A stretch of DNA of 64,000 nucleotides from Euonymus europaeus (Eukaryota; Streptophyta; Magnoliopsida; Celastrales; Celastraceae): NCBI GenBank assembly GCA_963580455.1, contig OY756963.1, positions 23,827,555 to 23,891,554 on the forward strand. The letters run 5' to 3'. Under the pieces are notes generated by a model, which made no database searches, had not been told where the DNA came from, and saw only the letters and a program-made list of their open reading frames with translations. Shown here piece by piece: positions 31,575 to 44,670 of the stretch (position 1 is its first letter; the number at the start of each line of letters is the position of its first letter). The translations under genes were made by a program, and so were the position numbers.

Positions 31575-34500
31575 TCATGAAGCAAGAAACACAGAACGCC
31601 TTTTTCTGCTGGGTACAAGCTTCTCCTTGATCTGGGTCAGCTTGGGAACTATGTCCTTGACATCCATCCTTTCCTCTGGCATTTCTCTTGTACACTCGAG
31701 ACCCATTTCCAAGAGGGAAGAAAGAGAACCCTGTGCCACGTCAATATCTCTGGTGTTGTTTCCATTTGGCCTTAAAACACAATCAACAACATCCAGTAAT
31801 GCATTAGGAAATGACGCGCCAACCCATTGTCTCAAACTCACTCCTCCGTTAAACACTTCATCTGTGGGTTTCTTTCCAGTAACTATTTCCAGCAGCATTA
31901 TCCCATAGCTGTATATGTCGCCTTTTATAGAAACACGTCCCTGAGAGCCATACTCTGTTGAATTATGATCATTGTCAGCATGATACACGAAAAAAAAAAT
32001 GAAAAAAAAGGAGTAGGGAGTTTACCAGGTGCAACATAACCAATGGTGCCTAACGTCGTGGTATGCACTGCATGTTCAACTTTTGCAAGGATTTTCGCAA
32101 TGCCAAAGTCACCAACATGTGCGACCATGTCTTCATCTAGCAAGATATTGCAGGGCTTTAGATCACAGTGTACGACTGGCTCTGACTGACAATAATGGAG
32201 ATAATCTAAAGCTGTTGCCACATCAATCATAATGTTGATCCGTTGAAATAGATTCAAGTTGCGGTTCTTAGAGTACAACCAATTGTCAAGGCTTCCATTT
32301 GACATGTACTCCATAATCAAAGCTCTAAACTCAGGATTCGAGCAAGAAGTGATGATCTTGACAAGATTTCTATGTCGAGTTGTCCGCAAGACTTTACACT
32401 CTGCGTCAAAAGTTTTGAATGCACCCTCTGAATTTGGATTCAGAACCTTTACAGCAACAACTGTACCGTCAGAAATTGTTCCCTTATAGACTGAACCATA
32501 ACTCCCCATTCCGAGCAGATTGGCTTCAGAGAAGTCATTTGTAGCACGACGAATTTCATGATATGTAATCATTTTGTGCTCTGGTATTTGTACCGAGTTC
32601 GGAGAACTTGAAGTAGTGTTTTTGTTCTTGTGTTTGAATGCTCTCAGTATGCAGAGAAGACAAACAAAGATCAGCACAGCTGCAACAATTGGGACAATGT
32701 ACTTGAGCAGGATTTCTCCGGTGTTAGAATTTTGATGAGAGCAAGGTTTTAGTAATACTTCCCCGCAAAGCTCCTTATTTGCCAAAAAAGATTCTGCCGT
32801 AAAGTTAGCAAAAGTTCCTCCATTTGGGATCTCTCCTGATAGATAGTTGAAAGATAGATTAAAATGTTTGAGATGATTGAGTGACTCGAGCGATTTGGGA
32901 ATAAGACCAGATAGATCATTGTAGGAGAGATCAAAAAACTCCAGTGATTTTAAATCACCAAGTGACTCCGGAATAGTCTCATGCAATGAGTTCTCTGATA
33001 GATCAAGGAAACTTAAGCTTTCGAAGGCCCCGAGAATAGTTGGGATCTTCCCTGTGATTTGGTTTTGGGAAATATCCATGGATTGTGTGACTCTTGTCAT
33101 TCTCATTTCTGAAGATAGGTTCCCACTCAAGGAGTTGTTTGATAAATCCATGAAAATTAGATTTTCTAGGGTCCACAAACTTGCAGGAATTGATGTGGTC
33201 AATGAGTTATTATTGAGATATAGCCCTTGAAGACGATTAAGTGATCCAATGCAATGTGGAATAGGTCCAGTGAGCCTGTTATCTTGGAGTCTCAACTCTC
33301 CCAGATTTGCTAGATTACAAATTTCTCGAGGGATAGAACCTCCAATCTGGTTGTTATCGAGAAACAACCGTTGTAAGTTTTGCAAATCGCCAATAGTTGG
33401 TGGAATAGTTCCGTTGAGGTTGTTGTCTCCCAACACCAATAAATTCAAGTTTCTTAATGCACCGATTGATTCTGGAATTGGACCGCTGATCTGGTTTCCG
33501 GAAGCAATAATAAATTGCAAAGAATCTGAAAAATTGCCAATGGAATGTGGCAGGACACCTCCAAGACTATTCTTCTGCATGTCCAGCTTTTCAAGGAACC
33601 GACAATTTGTTAGTGCAGTAAGAAACCTCAGTTCCTCAAATCTAGGGTCTCCAGTCAGTCTATTGGCTCCTATTGTGAGGATGCGAAGACGAGGTAAATT
33701 TCCGAGACTTGAAGGTACTGGTCCAGTGAACAAGTTGATACTTATGTCCAGTATAAATAGTTTCGATGAGTTTGATAAATAAGCAGGGATGCTTCCACCA
33801 ATTCGATTGGACGAGAAATACATCTCTTCAAGATTCGGCAGCCAAAGCCCTGTATTAGGCGGAAGATCTCCCGATATGCTATTGTTCATAATCGCAATAA
33901 TTCTGAGAGAGGAAATGTTGAAGATTGAATGAGGTATGGATCCAGTGAGATGATTGTTCAGCAAATCCAAGGTATCCAAACTGCTCAATTTTCCAAACTC
34001 CTCGAGAATTCCTCCATGAATGTTGTTTTCAGCTAATGAAAACTTCGCTAGGCTCGAAATGTTTCCCAAAGAGGTTGGAATTGTACCAGTCAAGTCATTT
34101 TTTCTCAGATAAAGTGTCTGGAGCTTCTGCAGAGTCCCGAGTTCTGTTGGCACACTTCCATTCAATTTGTTATAGGAGAGATCCAACGTTGTTAATCCTG
34201 TGCAATTGCATAAAGAAGATGGAATTTGGCCTATAAATTGGTTGCCACGAAGGTCTAGTTGCACAAGTCTACGCCAGTGGAGACAAATATCAATTGGAAG
34301 ATAGCCCGAGAAGCTATTGTTTGTCAGTTTAAAATATTCAATAGAGGAGATGTTAAACATGAACGATGGAAACGAACCTGTAAATTTGTTCTCCCACAGC
34401 GAACATTTCTCTAAAGCGGACATATTTCCAATGGAAATTGGGATGGTGCCATTAAGATTGTTTGCACCTAGATAGAGGGTATGGAGGTTTTTTAAAGTGC

Positions 34501-35008
34501 CCAACTCCTCTGGTATGCTACCGCTTAACATGTTTCCGGCTAGGGAAACAATTTCAAGCTTGAAGCAACTGTGTAAACTTGAAGGTATCGATCCTTCCAA
34601 GTGGTTAATTTGTAAATTAAGTCTTTTTAGCCTACGCAAATGACCAAGCTCAGATGGTATGTGACCATGAAAACTATTGTTAGAAAGATCAAGCGAAACA
34701 AGAAATGATAGATTTCCAACATAGGGGGATATTGTACCTTGAAGACCCATATAGTAAAAATTCATAGTCGTGACTCTCTGTCTGCGTTTGCTACAAGTGA
34801 CCCCAACCCAGTCACAGAAGTTGGCTCCTCTAGTCCAATTAGTACCCGTGATTGTGTTGGTGGGGTCATATGTTATTGCCGAACGGAAAGCAACAAGAGC
34901 TTGTTCATCACTCATATTTGAGGAGGGTATAGCAAAAGAAGAAGCCGACAATGACAGAATCAATAGCAATTCAAGGTGCGTAAGAAAGATTGATGTTTTG
35001 GAAAGCAT
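31575..35008 (-). CDS. LRR receptor kinase, subfamily XII-like, copy 1
   Basis: A plasma-membrane LRR receptor-like kinase of the FLS2/EFR/Xa21-like class, probably a sensor of an external ligand. Exon 1 is 35008-32026, intron 32025-31955 (71 bp), exon 2 31954-31575; 1120 aa. Order: signal peptide 1-26; LRR N-cap with NFCDWVGVTC; about two dozen LRRs of the LxxLxLxxNxLxGxIP type to about 720; membrane span 765-788 (YIVPIVAAVLIFVCLLC); kinase about 820-1110 with GMGSYGSVYKG (~830), VAVKVL (Lys ~852), HCDLKP (~944), GDFGIAK (~967) and VAPEYGS across the splice. The Cys before the catalytic Asp makes it non-RD, as in this immune-receptor class. All catalytic residues are present. Oddities: HCDLKPCN where copies 2 and 3 have HCDLKPSN, and a shorter intron. 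No introns occur in the ectodomain. Ligand unknown. Confidence 0.95.
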
Positions 35009-35076
35009 GGTTAGTTATTTGGGAAACAAATTAAAGTGAAGGATAGGTCATAGGTTGGAGTTAGACTTACTTCTAC

Positions 35077-35085
35077 ATTATATTG
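35077..35085 (-). promoter_or_regulatory. Core promoter motif of receptor kinase copy 1
   Basis: On the minus strand, CAATATAATG about 70 bases before the ATG. It aligns with TTTATATAAT before copy 2 and TATAAATA before copy 3, each followed by a TAATG.(A/G)GAAG-like stretch, suggesting a shared TATA-box position. Copy 1's version is the weakest TATA match. Confidence 0.5.
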
Positions 35086-35389
35086 AAGATTTAGACATAT
35101 TATTTAATTGGTTGACGACCTTAATTTCCAGACGGCAAAGAAAATTTGCTTTTCTTATAAGACTGGCCGGCAAGACCATTTTTTGTGCGGCATATTTGCT
35201 TGACTTATTCATGTTAGAGATAGAAACTTTAATGTATTGTCTGTAAAGCATGAATAATTATGCAAATGCATAACGGTAAGTCAATCCTACTCTAAGGTAT
35301 ACTTTGCATAATCTAAGTTGTTTAGCTAATTAATTTTTTAGGAAACCGTCTACGGAGATTTTGCAGTCTTAAATTAAAAATATTTGTTT

Positions 35390-37225
35390 AAAAACTATAA
35401 TTAAGTTCTACTAACCAATAAAGGCTACTTGTTGAACAAAACATCCAATAAAATACTAGGTGTCATTTTCTATGCCAAAGACTTTGAAATTACTTTTGGC
35501 CACTCATTTTCTATAATGAGTTTTAGAGCAACTCGAATGGTCTCCTCTCCAAATTTTCCAGCGCGGTCCCACTTTTATTACAGCAAAACACATGTTTCAA
35601 TACAATTTTTTTCAATTTTTATTCACAAATACTCTAAATATCAAGCATCAACACCATTTCTCTCATACTTTTCTACCATATTTCACTTTTTCTACAATTT
35701 TACACCTTTTTCAATACAATTTTTTCAAATCACTCTCTCTACACACTCCAAATTTACAGCTTCATTTTCGAGTGTCGCATTGAAATTACTCTTATATCAA
35801 AAACCTAGAGCACGGGATTATGGGACGAGACAACATAGTACCAAACATTGGGGTGTGTGAATAGAGCGGTTTGAATATAGACACATTTCGAGAAACCGAC
35901 ATGCTCTACTTTCTTTTTATTTTTATAATTAACACGAGTGTCGGGTCAGTTTACGCATACATCGACTAATTTCATGGACCCTGAGAAAAGATCATATAAA
36001 ATCTCAGTGACCCAAAGTGATTTTATGACTGAGTGGGGAATCGAATATGGGACCTTGCACCTAACCATATATCTCAGCATTCGCCATTACCACTAGAGCG
36101 ACCCACCTCGGGTTAACGTGCTCTACTTTTTGTCTTATGATAAGACCACATAGGAGTTGTGGGTAGGAGTTTGAATATAGGTATCCCTTGATCTGTAGAT
36201 TACTTGATTTTTTCCCGTCATTGATTCGACCAGTGATGGATCTAGAATCCAAATTCACTGGGAGATTAGCTAAGTAATGAGATCTGAGAGGCAGCGCTCT
36301 CAAAATTTAATTTGCCTTTGATTAATGATAAAAATTATAATCTTGCTCTTGAATTATTTAGCCGCTTTACAAATTCAAATGCTTTTAATATCTACTCGGA
36401 GGATATAGATGAACAAAAGAGTTCACACAATTTTTATGAATCAAAAATACCAACACATTGCCTGGGAATCAATAATGGCAATTGTGGATGCTCAAAACCT
36501 CGACCTATTAAAATTGAATCAAAAGAATTAATCGTAGAATTTTTAGATTCGAGAATGGTAAAAAAAATTAGATTTAAATCGGATCAGGAATTGGATTAAA
36601 ATTTTACAGAAAATACTGAATTAAAATTGTAATGACATTTCAATAATTAAGGGAGAGGCATCACTGTAATTAAACAGAAAAATAAGCCATCATTGTGAAC
36701 ATTTATGTCTGTGTTTCCATAAATAGTTGGTAATGGAAGGGCATAAGGGCGCAACACCTTCTCTCCTCCACGCTCGCACTCTGTTTTACGGCGGACGACC
36801 ATGGTTTGTCGTTCGGCCACCGTTTGTGGCGTAGCTGGTATCGAAAGAAGTGTACGATAATATGAAGCACAACCCAGTAGCATATTAGAATTTTTTTAGT
36901 GTTTTTGTAAAATCAAAGAACGACAGACACTCTGTTGTTTTGGTGACATGAACGATAATACAACTGGTGCGTATAAATGCAGAAACCATAATGAAAAGAA
37001 CACGAGGAATGAAAGCACTACAATTTTTCTAAAAGAACTATGAACTCACTGATGTTCAAAATCAATTTTAGTAGGACATAAAGTGGCTCCTTCTCGAGAC
37101 ATAGAGCTAGAAGATTCCAGAAACACAAGTACAATTTAACCAAGACAAAGTCTTATTCTCAACAACCACCTCAAATTCTGGTGTTTAGAAGCTTCAGCTT
37201 TAATCCGCTAAAATCTTTGCATCCT
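35390..37225. repeat. Duplicated flank between kinase copies 1 and 2
   Basis: Stretches here recur in the spacer between copies 2 and 3: 35395-35517 matches 43000-43121 (same wording from ATAATTAAGTT through CCACTCATTTTCTATA); 36235-36600 matches 43435-43975; 36640-37225 matches 44010-44670. The duplication therefore covered whole gene-plus-spacer units. The short open frames shared by the two copies (36312-36599, 43473-43694) contain disagreements and stops and resemble no family I know. Confidence 0.85.
35524..35794. mobile_element. MITE inserted upstream of kinase copy 1
   Basis: The left end TAGAGCAACTCGAATGG and right end CATTGAAATTACTCTTA are imperfect inverted repeats of the common plant 'GAGCA(A/T)CTCCAATGG' MITE type. 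Comparison with the duplicate at 43110-43140, where TTTTCTATA joins directly to (A)CAAAAACCTAGAGCAC, shows an empty site, so this block is an insertion in the copy 1 spacer. It is non-coding. Confidence 0.75.
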
Positions 37226-40200
37226 TCACGAAGCAAGAAACACAGAACGGCTTTTCCTGCTGGGTACAAGCTTCTCCTTGATCTGGGTCAGCTTGGGAAC
37301 TATGTCCTTGACATCCGTCCTTTCCTCTGGTATTTCTCTTGAACACTGGATGCCAATTTCCAAGAGGGAAAAAAGACAACCTTGTACCATGACACTATAT
37401 CTGGTTTCGTTTCCATGTGGCCTTAAAACACAATCAACAACATCCAGTAACACATCAGGAAATGATGCGCTAACCCATTGTCTCAAGCTCACTCCATCGT
37501 TAAACATTTCATCTGTGGGTTTTTTCCCTGTTACTATTTCCAGCATCATTATCCCATAGCTGTACATGTCGCCCTTCACAGAAACACGTCCCTGGGAGCC
37601 ATACTCTGTTGAATTATGATCACACTTGTCAACGAGTTAAACTATGAGGAAGAAGAAGATTACCATTTGTTAAGAACTAATTTGTTATTTTGGAAAGTTC
37701 ATCAAATTAATAATCTAAATATTTTCTTAAATATATAGGGAGTAGAGAGTTTACCCGGTGCAACATAGCCAATGGTGCCTAACGTCCTCGTATGCACTGC
37801 ATTTTCAGCTTTTGGCAGGATTTTTGCAATGCCAAAGTCACCAACATGTGCGACCATGTCTTCATCTAGCAAGATATTGCTGGGCTTTAGATCACAGTGC
37901 ACGACATGCTCTGACTGACCGTAATGGAGATATTCTAAAGCCGTTGCAACATCAATCATAATGCTGATCCGTTGAAAGAGATTTAAGTTACGGTTTTCAT
38001 AGTACAACCACTTCTCAAGGCTTCCATTCGACATATACTCCATAATCAAAGCTCTAAACTCCGGATTCAAGCAAGAAGTGATGATCTTCACAAGATTCCT
38101 ATGTCGAGTTGTGCGCAAAACTTTGCATTCTGCGTCAAAACTTTTGAATGCACCCTCTTCTGTTGGATTCAGAACCTTTACAGCAATAACTGTACCATCA
38201 GGAATTGTTCCCTTATAGACCGAACCGTAACTCCCCATTCCGAGCATATTGGATTCAGAGAAGTCATTTGTAGCACGACGAAGTTCGTGATATGAAATCA
38301 TTTTGTGCTCAGGTATTTGTACTGAATCCGGAGAACTTGAAGTAGTCTTTTTGTTCTTGTGTTTAAATGCTCTCAGTATGCATAGAACACAAACAAAGAT
38401 CATCACAGCTGCAACTATTGGAACAATGTACTTGAGCAGCATTTCTCTGGTGTTAGAATTTTGACGAGAGCAAGGTTTTAGTAATACTTCCCCGCAAAGC
38501 TCCTTATTTGCCAAAAAAGATTCTGCCATAAAGTTAACAAAAGTTCCACCATTGGGGATCTCTCCTGATAGGTAGTTGAAAGATAGATTCAAATGTTTGA
38601 GAAGATTGAGCGACTCAAGCGACTTGGGAATAAGACCAGATAGATTATTGTAGGAGAGATCCAAGAACTCCAGTGATTTTAAGTCACCAAGTGACTCCGG
38701 AATAGTCTCATGCAACGAGTTCTCTGATAGATCAAGGAAACTTAAGCTTTCGAAGTCCCCGAGAATAGTTGGGATCTTCCCTGTGATTTGGTTTCGGGAA
38801 ATATTCATATATTCCGTGACTCTTGTCATTCTCATTTCTGAAGATAGGTTCCCACTCAAGGAGTTGTTTGATAAATCCATGAAATTTAGATTTTCAAGGG
38901 TCCACAAACTTGCAGGAATTGATGAGGTCAATGAGTTATTCTTGAGATATAGCCTTTGAAGACGATTAAGTGATCCAATGCAATGCGGAATAGGTCCAGT
39001 GAGCCTATTATCTTGGATTCTCAACTCTCCCAGATTTGTGAGATTACAAATTTCTTTAGGAATAGAACCTCCAATCCGGTTATTATTGAGAAACAACCTT
39101 TGTAAGTTTCGTAAAACGCCAATAGTTGGTGGAATAGTTCCGTTGAGGTTATTTTTTCCTAACACCAATAAATTCAAGTTTCTTAATGCACCGATTGATT
39201 CTGGAATTGGTCCGCTTATCTGGTTTTGGTTAGCATTAACCATCTGTAGAGAATCTGAAAAATTGCCAATGGAATATGGCAGGACACCGCCGAAACGATT
39301 ATTCTGCATGTCTAGCTTTTCAAGGAACCGACAACTTGTTAGTGCAGTAAGAAACCTCAGTTCCTCAAATCTAGGGTCTCTGGTCAGTCTATTGGCTCCT
39401 ATAGTAAGGATGCGAAGACGTGGTAAATTTCCCAGACTTGAAGGTACTGGTCCAGTGAACAAGTTGTCTCCTATGTCCAGTAGAAATAGTTTCGATGAGT
39501 TTGATAAATAATCAGGGATGCTTCCACCAATTCGATTGGACCCAAAATACATCTCTTCAAGATTCGGCAGCCAAAGCCCTGTATTAGGCGGAAGATCTCC
39601 CGATATGTTATTGCTCAGGATCGAAATTTTTCTGAGAGAGGAAATGTTGAAGATTGAGTGAGGTATGGGCACAGTAAGATGGTTGTACTGCAAATCTAGG
39701 ATATTCAAACTAGTCAATTTCGTAAACTCATCGGGAATTCCTCCATGAATGTTGTTTTCAGCCAATGAAAACGTCGCTAGGCTTGAAATGTTTCCCAAAG
39801 AGGTTGGAATTGTCCCAGTCAAGTCATTTCTTCTCAGATAAAGCGTCCGGAGCTTCTGCATAGTCCCGAGTTCTGTCGGCACACTTCCATTCAATTTGTT
39901 AAGGGAGAGATCCAACATCGTTAATTCTGTGCAATTGCATAAAGAAGATGGAATTTGGCCTATAAATTGGTTGCCACGAAGGTATAGTTGCTCAAGTCTA
40001 CTCCAGTGGAGACAAATATCAATTGGAAGATAACCCGAGAAGCTATTGTTTGTGAGACTAAAATATTCAATAGAGGAGATGTTAAACATGAACGATGGAA
40101 ACGAACCTGTAAATTGGTTCTCCAGCAGTGAACATGTCTCTAACATGGACATATTTCCAATGGAAACTGGGATGTTGCCATTAAGGTTGTTTGCACCTAG

Positions 40201-40737
40201 ATAGAGGGTATGGAGGTTTTTTAAAGTGCCCAACTCCTCTGGTATGTTACCACTTAACATGTTTCCTGCTAGGGAAACACGTTCAAGTTTAAAGCAGTGG
40301 TGTAAACTTGGAGGAATTGATCCTTCCAATCTATTCATTTGTAAATTAAGTCTTTTGAGCCTACGCAAACGACCCAGCTCAAATGGTATGTAACCATTAA
40401 AACTGTTGTTAGAAAGAACAAGCGAAACTAGGAAGGATAGGTTTCCAACAAAAGGGGATATTGTACCTTCAAGTGCCATATTGGAAAAATTCAAAGTTGT
40501 GACTCTGTGTCTGCGTTTGCTACAAGTGACCCCAACCCAGTCACAGAAGTTGGCTCCTCGAGTCCAGTTAGTACCCGTAATTGTGTTGGTGGGGTCATAT
40601 GTTATTGCAGAACCCAAAGCAATAAGAGCTTGTTCATCAGTCATATTTGAGGAGTGTAAAGCAAAAGAAGAAGCTGCGAATGACAGAATCAATAGCAATT
40701 CAAGGTGTAAAACAAAGACTGATGTTTTGAAAAGCAT
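37226..40737 (-). CDS. LRR receptor kinase, subfamily XII-like, copy 2
   Basis: Tandem paralogue of copy 1 with the same plan. Exon 1 is 40737-37755, intron 37754-37606 (149 bp), exon 2 37605-37226; 1120 aa. Signal peptide (LELLLILSFAASSFALHSS), N-cap NFCDWVGVTC, LRRs to about 720, membrane span about 766-788 (YIVPIVAAVMIFVCVLC), and a kinase with GMGSYGSVYKG, IAVKVL, HCDLKPSN and GDFGIAK, all at copy 1 positions. Non-RD and apparently catalytically complete. The splice sits inside the APE motif (VAP|EYGSQG). Differences from copy 1 are scattered mainly through the LRRs, for example LTVPIPHSIFN where copies 1 and 3 have LTGSIPHS/LTGPIPHS. The intron is nearly identical to that of copy 3. Confidence 0.95.
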
Positions 40738-40810
40738 GGTTTGTTATTCGGGAAAAAAAAATTAAAATGAAGGATAGGTCATAGATAGATAGGAGTTGGG
40801 TTACTTCCAC

Positions 40811-40820
40811 ATTATATAAA
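40811..40820 (-). promoter_or_regulatory. TATA box of receptor kinase copy 2
   Basis: TTTATATAAT on the minus strand, about 75-85 bases before the ATG, at the position conserved in all three copies. Confidence 0.55.
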
Positions 40821-41008
40821 AGATTTAGACATATTATTTAATTGGCTGATTGCCTTAATTTTCAGAAGGCAAAGAAAATTTGCTTTTCTATTACAAGACC
40901 GGCCGGAAACACCATTTTTGTTTTCATATTTGCTTTGACTTATTCATGTTAAAGATAGAAACTTTAATGTATATTTAAATATATATATATATATATATAT
41001 TTATACAT

Positions 41009-42279
41009 TGTTGATACCAAAATATCATTCGCTCTCAATTATTGAGCGATAATCGAACACTTCCCTTGTCCCAATTGTTCATTCGGAGTTGCCACAAATT
41101 GGTGGTTACTGTTATTTAAATGGTTATAATGGTTACGGGAACTTGGAAAAATTAGTGGGAAGTTATATAGGTGGTTACAGATGGCTTACAAAAGAATACT
41201 ATAAAGACATAAATCAAGACCAAGGGAAGGGACAATCAATCAATCAATTCACTTTTGAAGATCTTAGGAGTGACTAACTTAATCATGTAGACTCAAAACA
41301 TTTATATTTTTCTTAATTATGGGTTTGCGCCCCTTGGAGGCTATCTTTCAACTTGCACAATTTTGTGGACTTTGTCCTGAGAGATTTGCTCCTTACATTT
41401 CGTTTGATTTAGTTTGACAACCAAGTTATTTATGCAATTTTTGGTGTAAACAATTTGACACACCTGGTGGGACGAGTGTGTGAAGAGTGATGGAAATGCC
41501 TCCAAAAATCAATGCTCGACTCATGTTGTTGGACGAATGAGTGTTTCTATAGCCCAAAAAGATATGAAAAACCTTCTCTCTTGTTTTAAAGCATTCAATT
41601 CGTTGAAAACATTGCAGCAAATTGCAATGATATGGTGAAAGAATTTGAAAAAAATTGTGATTGCCAAATGTTCTGCAATAAATTCTCCAATTTCACAAGA
41701 TTCATCGATTCCACCAACTCCACAAATGATTCAATCTTACGAACCATCATTGGATACTTCATTCCACAATTTTACCATGTTTCAAAAGCAAAAAGTCGTA
41801 GATGAAAGCGACATTTACGAAAACTCAATTGAAATAGAAGAGAACAAATTCTTTCAACAAAGTGACATAAAATTGCTTGGGGGATTTGTCCATTTTCTTG
41901 CAATGTGGTGATCCTTAATGATTGTTGATCGTCATGAATTGGTCAAAATCAGAATTGGGATTGGATGATCTATGTTGGATGATTTTTGTGGCCAAATTTA
42001 AGCCATTTCATGGCCAAAGACAAAAAAGTTTGGAAGTTTGGACGTGCATCTTTGGACAATTTCAGAGATTTTTTTATTTATTTAAATTTTGGACGTCCAC
42101 TCTTGGACGATTTTTAAAAAATAATAATAAAAAAAAGGAATTTTGGACGTCCACCTAAGTTCGAATGTCCACATCCACCTTTGGACGATTTGGAAAAGAA
42201 AAAAAATGGACGTCCACCTTTAGACGAATGTCCACAAAAAATAATAATTGATTGTACGTCCATATGTTATGATAATTGC

Positions 42280-42310
<31 letters not shown>

Positions 42311-42950
42311 TAAAAAGGGGACGTCCAATGTTTGGATTATGTACAAGGAAATACGTCCACCAATAACAACATTTATTTCTTTAGGACGAATCGTTCTGAA
42401 CAAGTGTAAACAAGGAACAATTTTGATCAAGAAATGGTCCTATTAAAAGATAATAATATTTTTCATAATATCAATGGATTAGATGTTGACACCAAAATAT
42501 CGTTCTCCATGAATTATTGGGTGATGAATCAAACACTTCCCTCGTAACGATTTTTCATTTGGAGTTGCCGTAAAGGGGTGGTTACCAGTAACTGTTTGAG
42601 TTGTTATGGTTGTTGCGAGGAGTTGAAAATATTAGTGGAAAGTTATAGGTGGTTTCAAATAACTTGTGAAGTTTATAAGAAAAGACTATAAATACATAAA
42701 TCAAGACTAAGGGATGGGACAATCAATCAAAATATCAATCAATCAATTCATTTTTCAATATGGGTGACTAACTTAATCATGTAGGTTCCACACATTTGTA
42801 TTTTTCTTATTTATGGGCTTGCGCCTTGGAGGCTATCTTTCAAGTTTCAACTTGCACTCTCTTTTGGACTTTATCTTAAGAGGTTTGTTCCTTATATTTC
42901 GTTTGATTTAATTGCATACCTAGTTATTTGGCCGATTTTTGGTGTTAATA
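41009..42950 (+). mobile_element. Small non-autonomous LTR retrotransposon
   Basis: Two diverged direct repeats bound the element: left LTR 41009-41452 and right LTR 42484-42950. The left begins TGTTGATACCAAAA and ends TTTTGGTGTAAACA, a proper TG...CA pair with inverted ends; the right begins TGTTGACACCAAAA and ends degenerate (GGTGTTAATA). Both contain ACTATAAA(G/T)ACATAAATCAAGAC, a likely TATA box and transcription start. The internal part is only about 1.03 kb and encodes no gag or pol. Just after the left LTR, TTTGACACACCTGGTGGGAC resembles a degenerate primer-binding site of the TGGCACGCC-GGTGGGAC kind. A frame at 41645-41911 is open but unrecognised. No clear target duplication is visible. 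It is absent from the corresponding place in the copy 1 spacer. Confidence 0.8.
42091..42327 (+). repeat. GGACGTCC palindrome cluster
   Basis: Four copies of the palindrome GGACGTCC lie in 240 bp (42091, 42145, 42208, 42319), each followed by A or AC(C). Partial forms (GGACGTGCA, GTACGTCC, TACGTCCACC, TTGGACGA) surround them. They lie inside the LTR element, between A-rich tracts and a TA microsatellite (42291-42312). Confidence 0.85.
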
Positions 42951-44670
42951 TATGTGTGTATATATATATATAATTTGTTAAGAAAATATTTAAAATATTT
43001 ATAATTAAGTTATACTAACCAATAAATGGCCACTTGTTGAACAAAACATCCAATAAAATACTAGGTGTCATTTTCTATTCCAACGACTTTGAAATTACTT
43101 TTGGCCACTCATTTTCTATAACAAAAACCTAGAGCACAAGACTGTGGAATCTCTAGAACTTGAAAGATTGATATGGTCAAGTCAAACGTCAACTAGATAA
43201 ATGGATTATGGGACGGGATAAAAGAGTACCAAACATTTGGAGTCAGTCTATTGGTTACTCCATTTTTCCCTATCATTGATTTTGGGTTCTGCACATTTTT
43301 TTACTTTTATTTTTTTACTTTTTGACTACCCAAATATGAGATGGTAAAATTAACTCTTCCTCTCATCCAATATCCTTCATTTTTCTTTCCCCTTCACCTT
43401 CCCTCCCTTCTTCCCAAAGATAGTATTAATGACAAATCTAGAATTCAAATTCATTGAGGGAAGAGCTAAGTAGTGAGATTTGAGAGGCAGCACTCTCGAA
43501 AATTTAAATTGCCTTTGATTAACAATAAGAACTCTATTCTCACTCTGAAATTGTTTAGCCGATTGATAAATTCAAATGCAATTAACATCTATCTAGAGGA
43601 TGTAGATAGACAATTAATAAGAGAGCATACAGTTTCAGTGAACCAAAAATCACCAACATGGCGAGATCTTTCTATTGGCAATTGTGCGGGATAGGGTGTG
43701 CAATCATTGTAGGTTGAAATGTATGTTTTAATTAAATCACAATCATTTATGTGATTCATTTATGTCAACTGGTCTCTCATTTTATCGCATTTTGTTGATT
43801 GTGATTTTAAATAGATCACATTTGAGTCTGCAATGATTACAGGAACACTCACTCCCAATTGTGGAGGCTCGAAACCTCGAATTGCTAAAATCAAACGGAA
43901 AGAATAAATCATAGATTTTTGGATTTGAGAACGGTAAAAGATAAGATTTAAATCGGATTAGGAATTGGATTAAAATTTTACAGAAAATACTAAATTAAAA
44001 TTTTACAGAAAATACTAAATTGAAATTGTAATGGCTTACCGATAATTAAGTGAGTGCCGTCATTGTAATTAAGCAAAATAATAGGGCATCGTTGTAAAAA
44101 TACATGTCGGTGTTTCCATAAATATATGGGAAAGGAGGGGCATGAGAGGTATTTACTGTAGTTTTGAGAAATCACATAAAAGGACGGATTTTTTCTAAAA
44201 TTGCAAAGAGGAACACCACCTTATCTCCTTCCACTCTCGCACTCTCTCTTTCACGACGGACGACCAAAGTTTGTGGTGTAGCTGGTATCGAAAGAAGTGT
44301 ACGATGATATGAAGCACAACTAGTAGCGCAATAGAAGTTTTTAAGTGTTCTTGTAAAATCAAAGGACGACAGACACTTGTTGTTTTGGTGACATGAACGA
44401 TAATACGACTGTTGCGTATAAATGCAGAAACCATAATGAAAAGAACACGAGGAATGAAAGCACTACAATTTTTCTGAAAGAACTATGAACTTACTGATGT
44501 TCAAAATCAATTTCAGTAGGCCATGAAATGGCTTCTTCTCGAGACATAGAACTAGAAGAGTCCAGAAACTCAAGTACAATTTAACCAAGACAAAATCTTA
44601 TTCTCAATAATCACCTTAAATTCAAGTGTTAAGAAGCTTCAGCTTTATTCCGTTAAAATCTTTGCATCCT

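Noticed and set aside
35429..35860. 143-residue open frame in the kinase spacer
   Set aside because: It crosses the border of a MITE insertion and is low-complexity (Phe/Ser/His-rich from T-rich DNA). There is no counterpart frame in the duplicate spacer.
36312..36599. Paired open frames in duplicated spacers (36312-36599 and 43473-43694) as a small gene family
   Set aside because: The frames diverge by indels and stops between the two copies and have no clear ATG or domain. Shared ancestry of the spacers explains the similarity.
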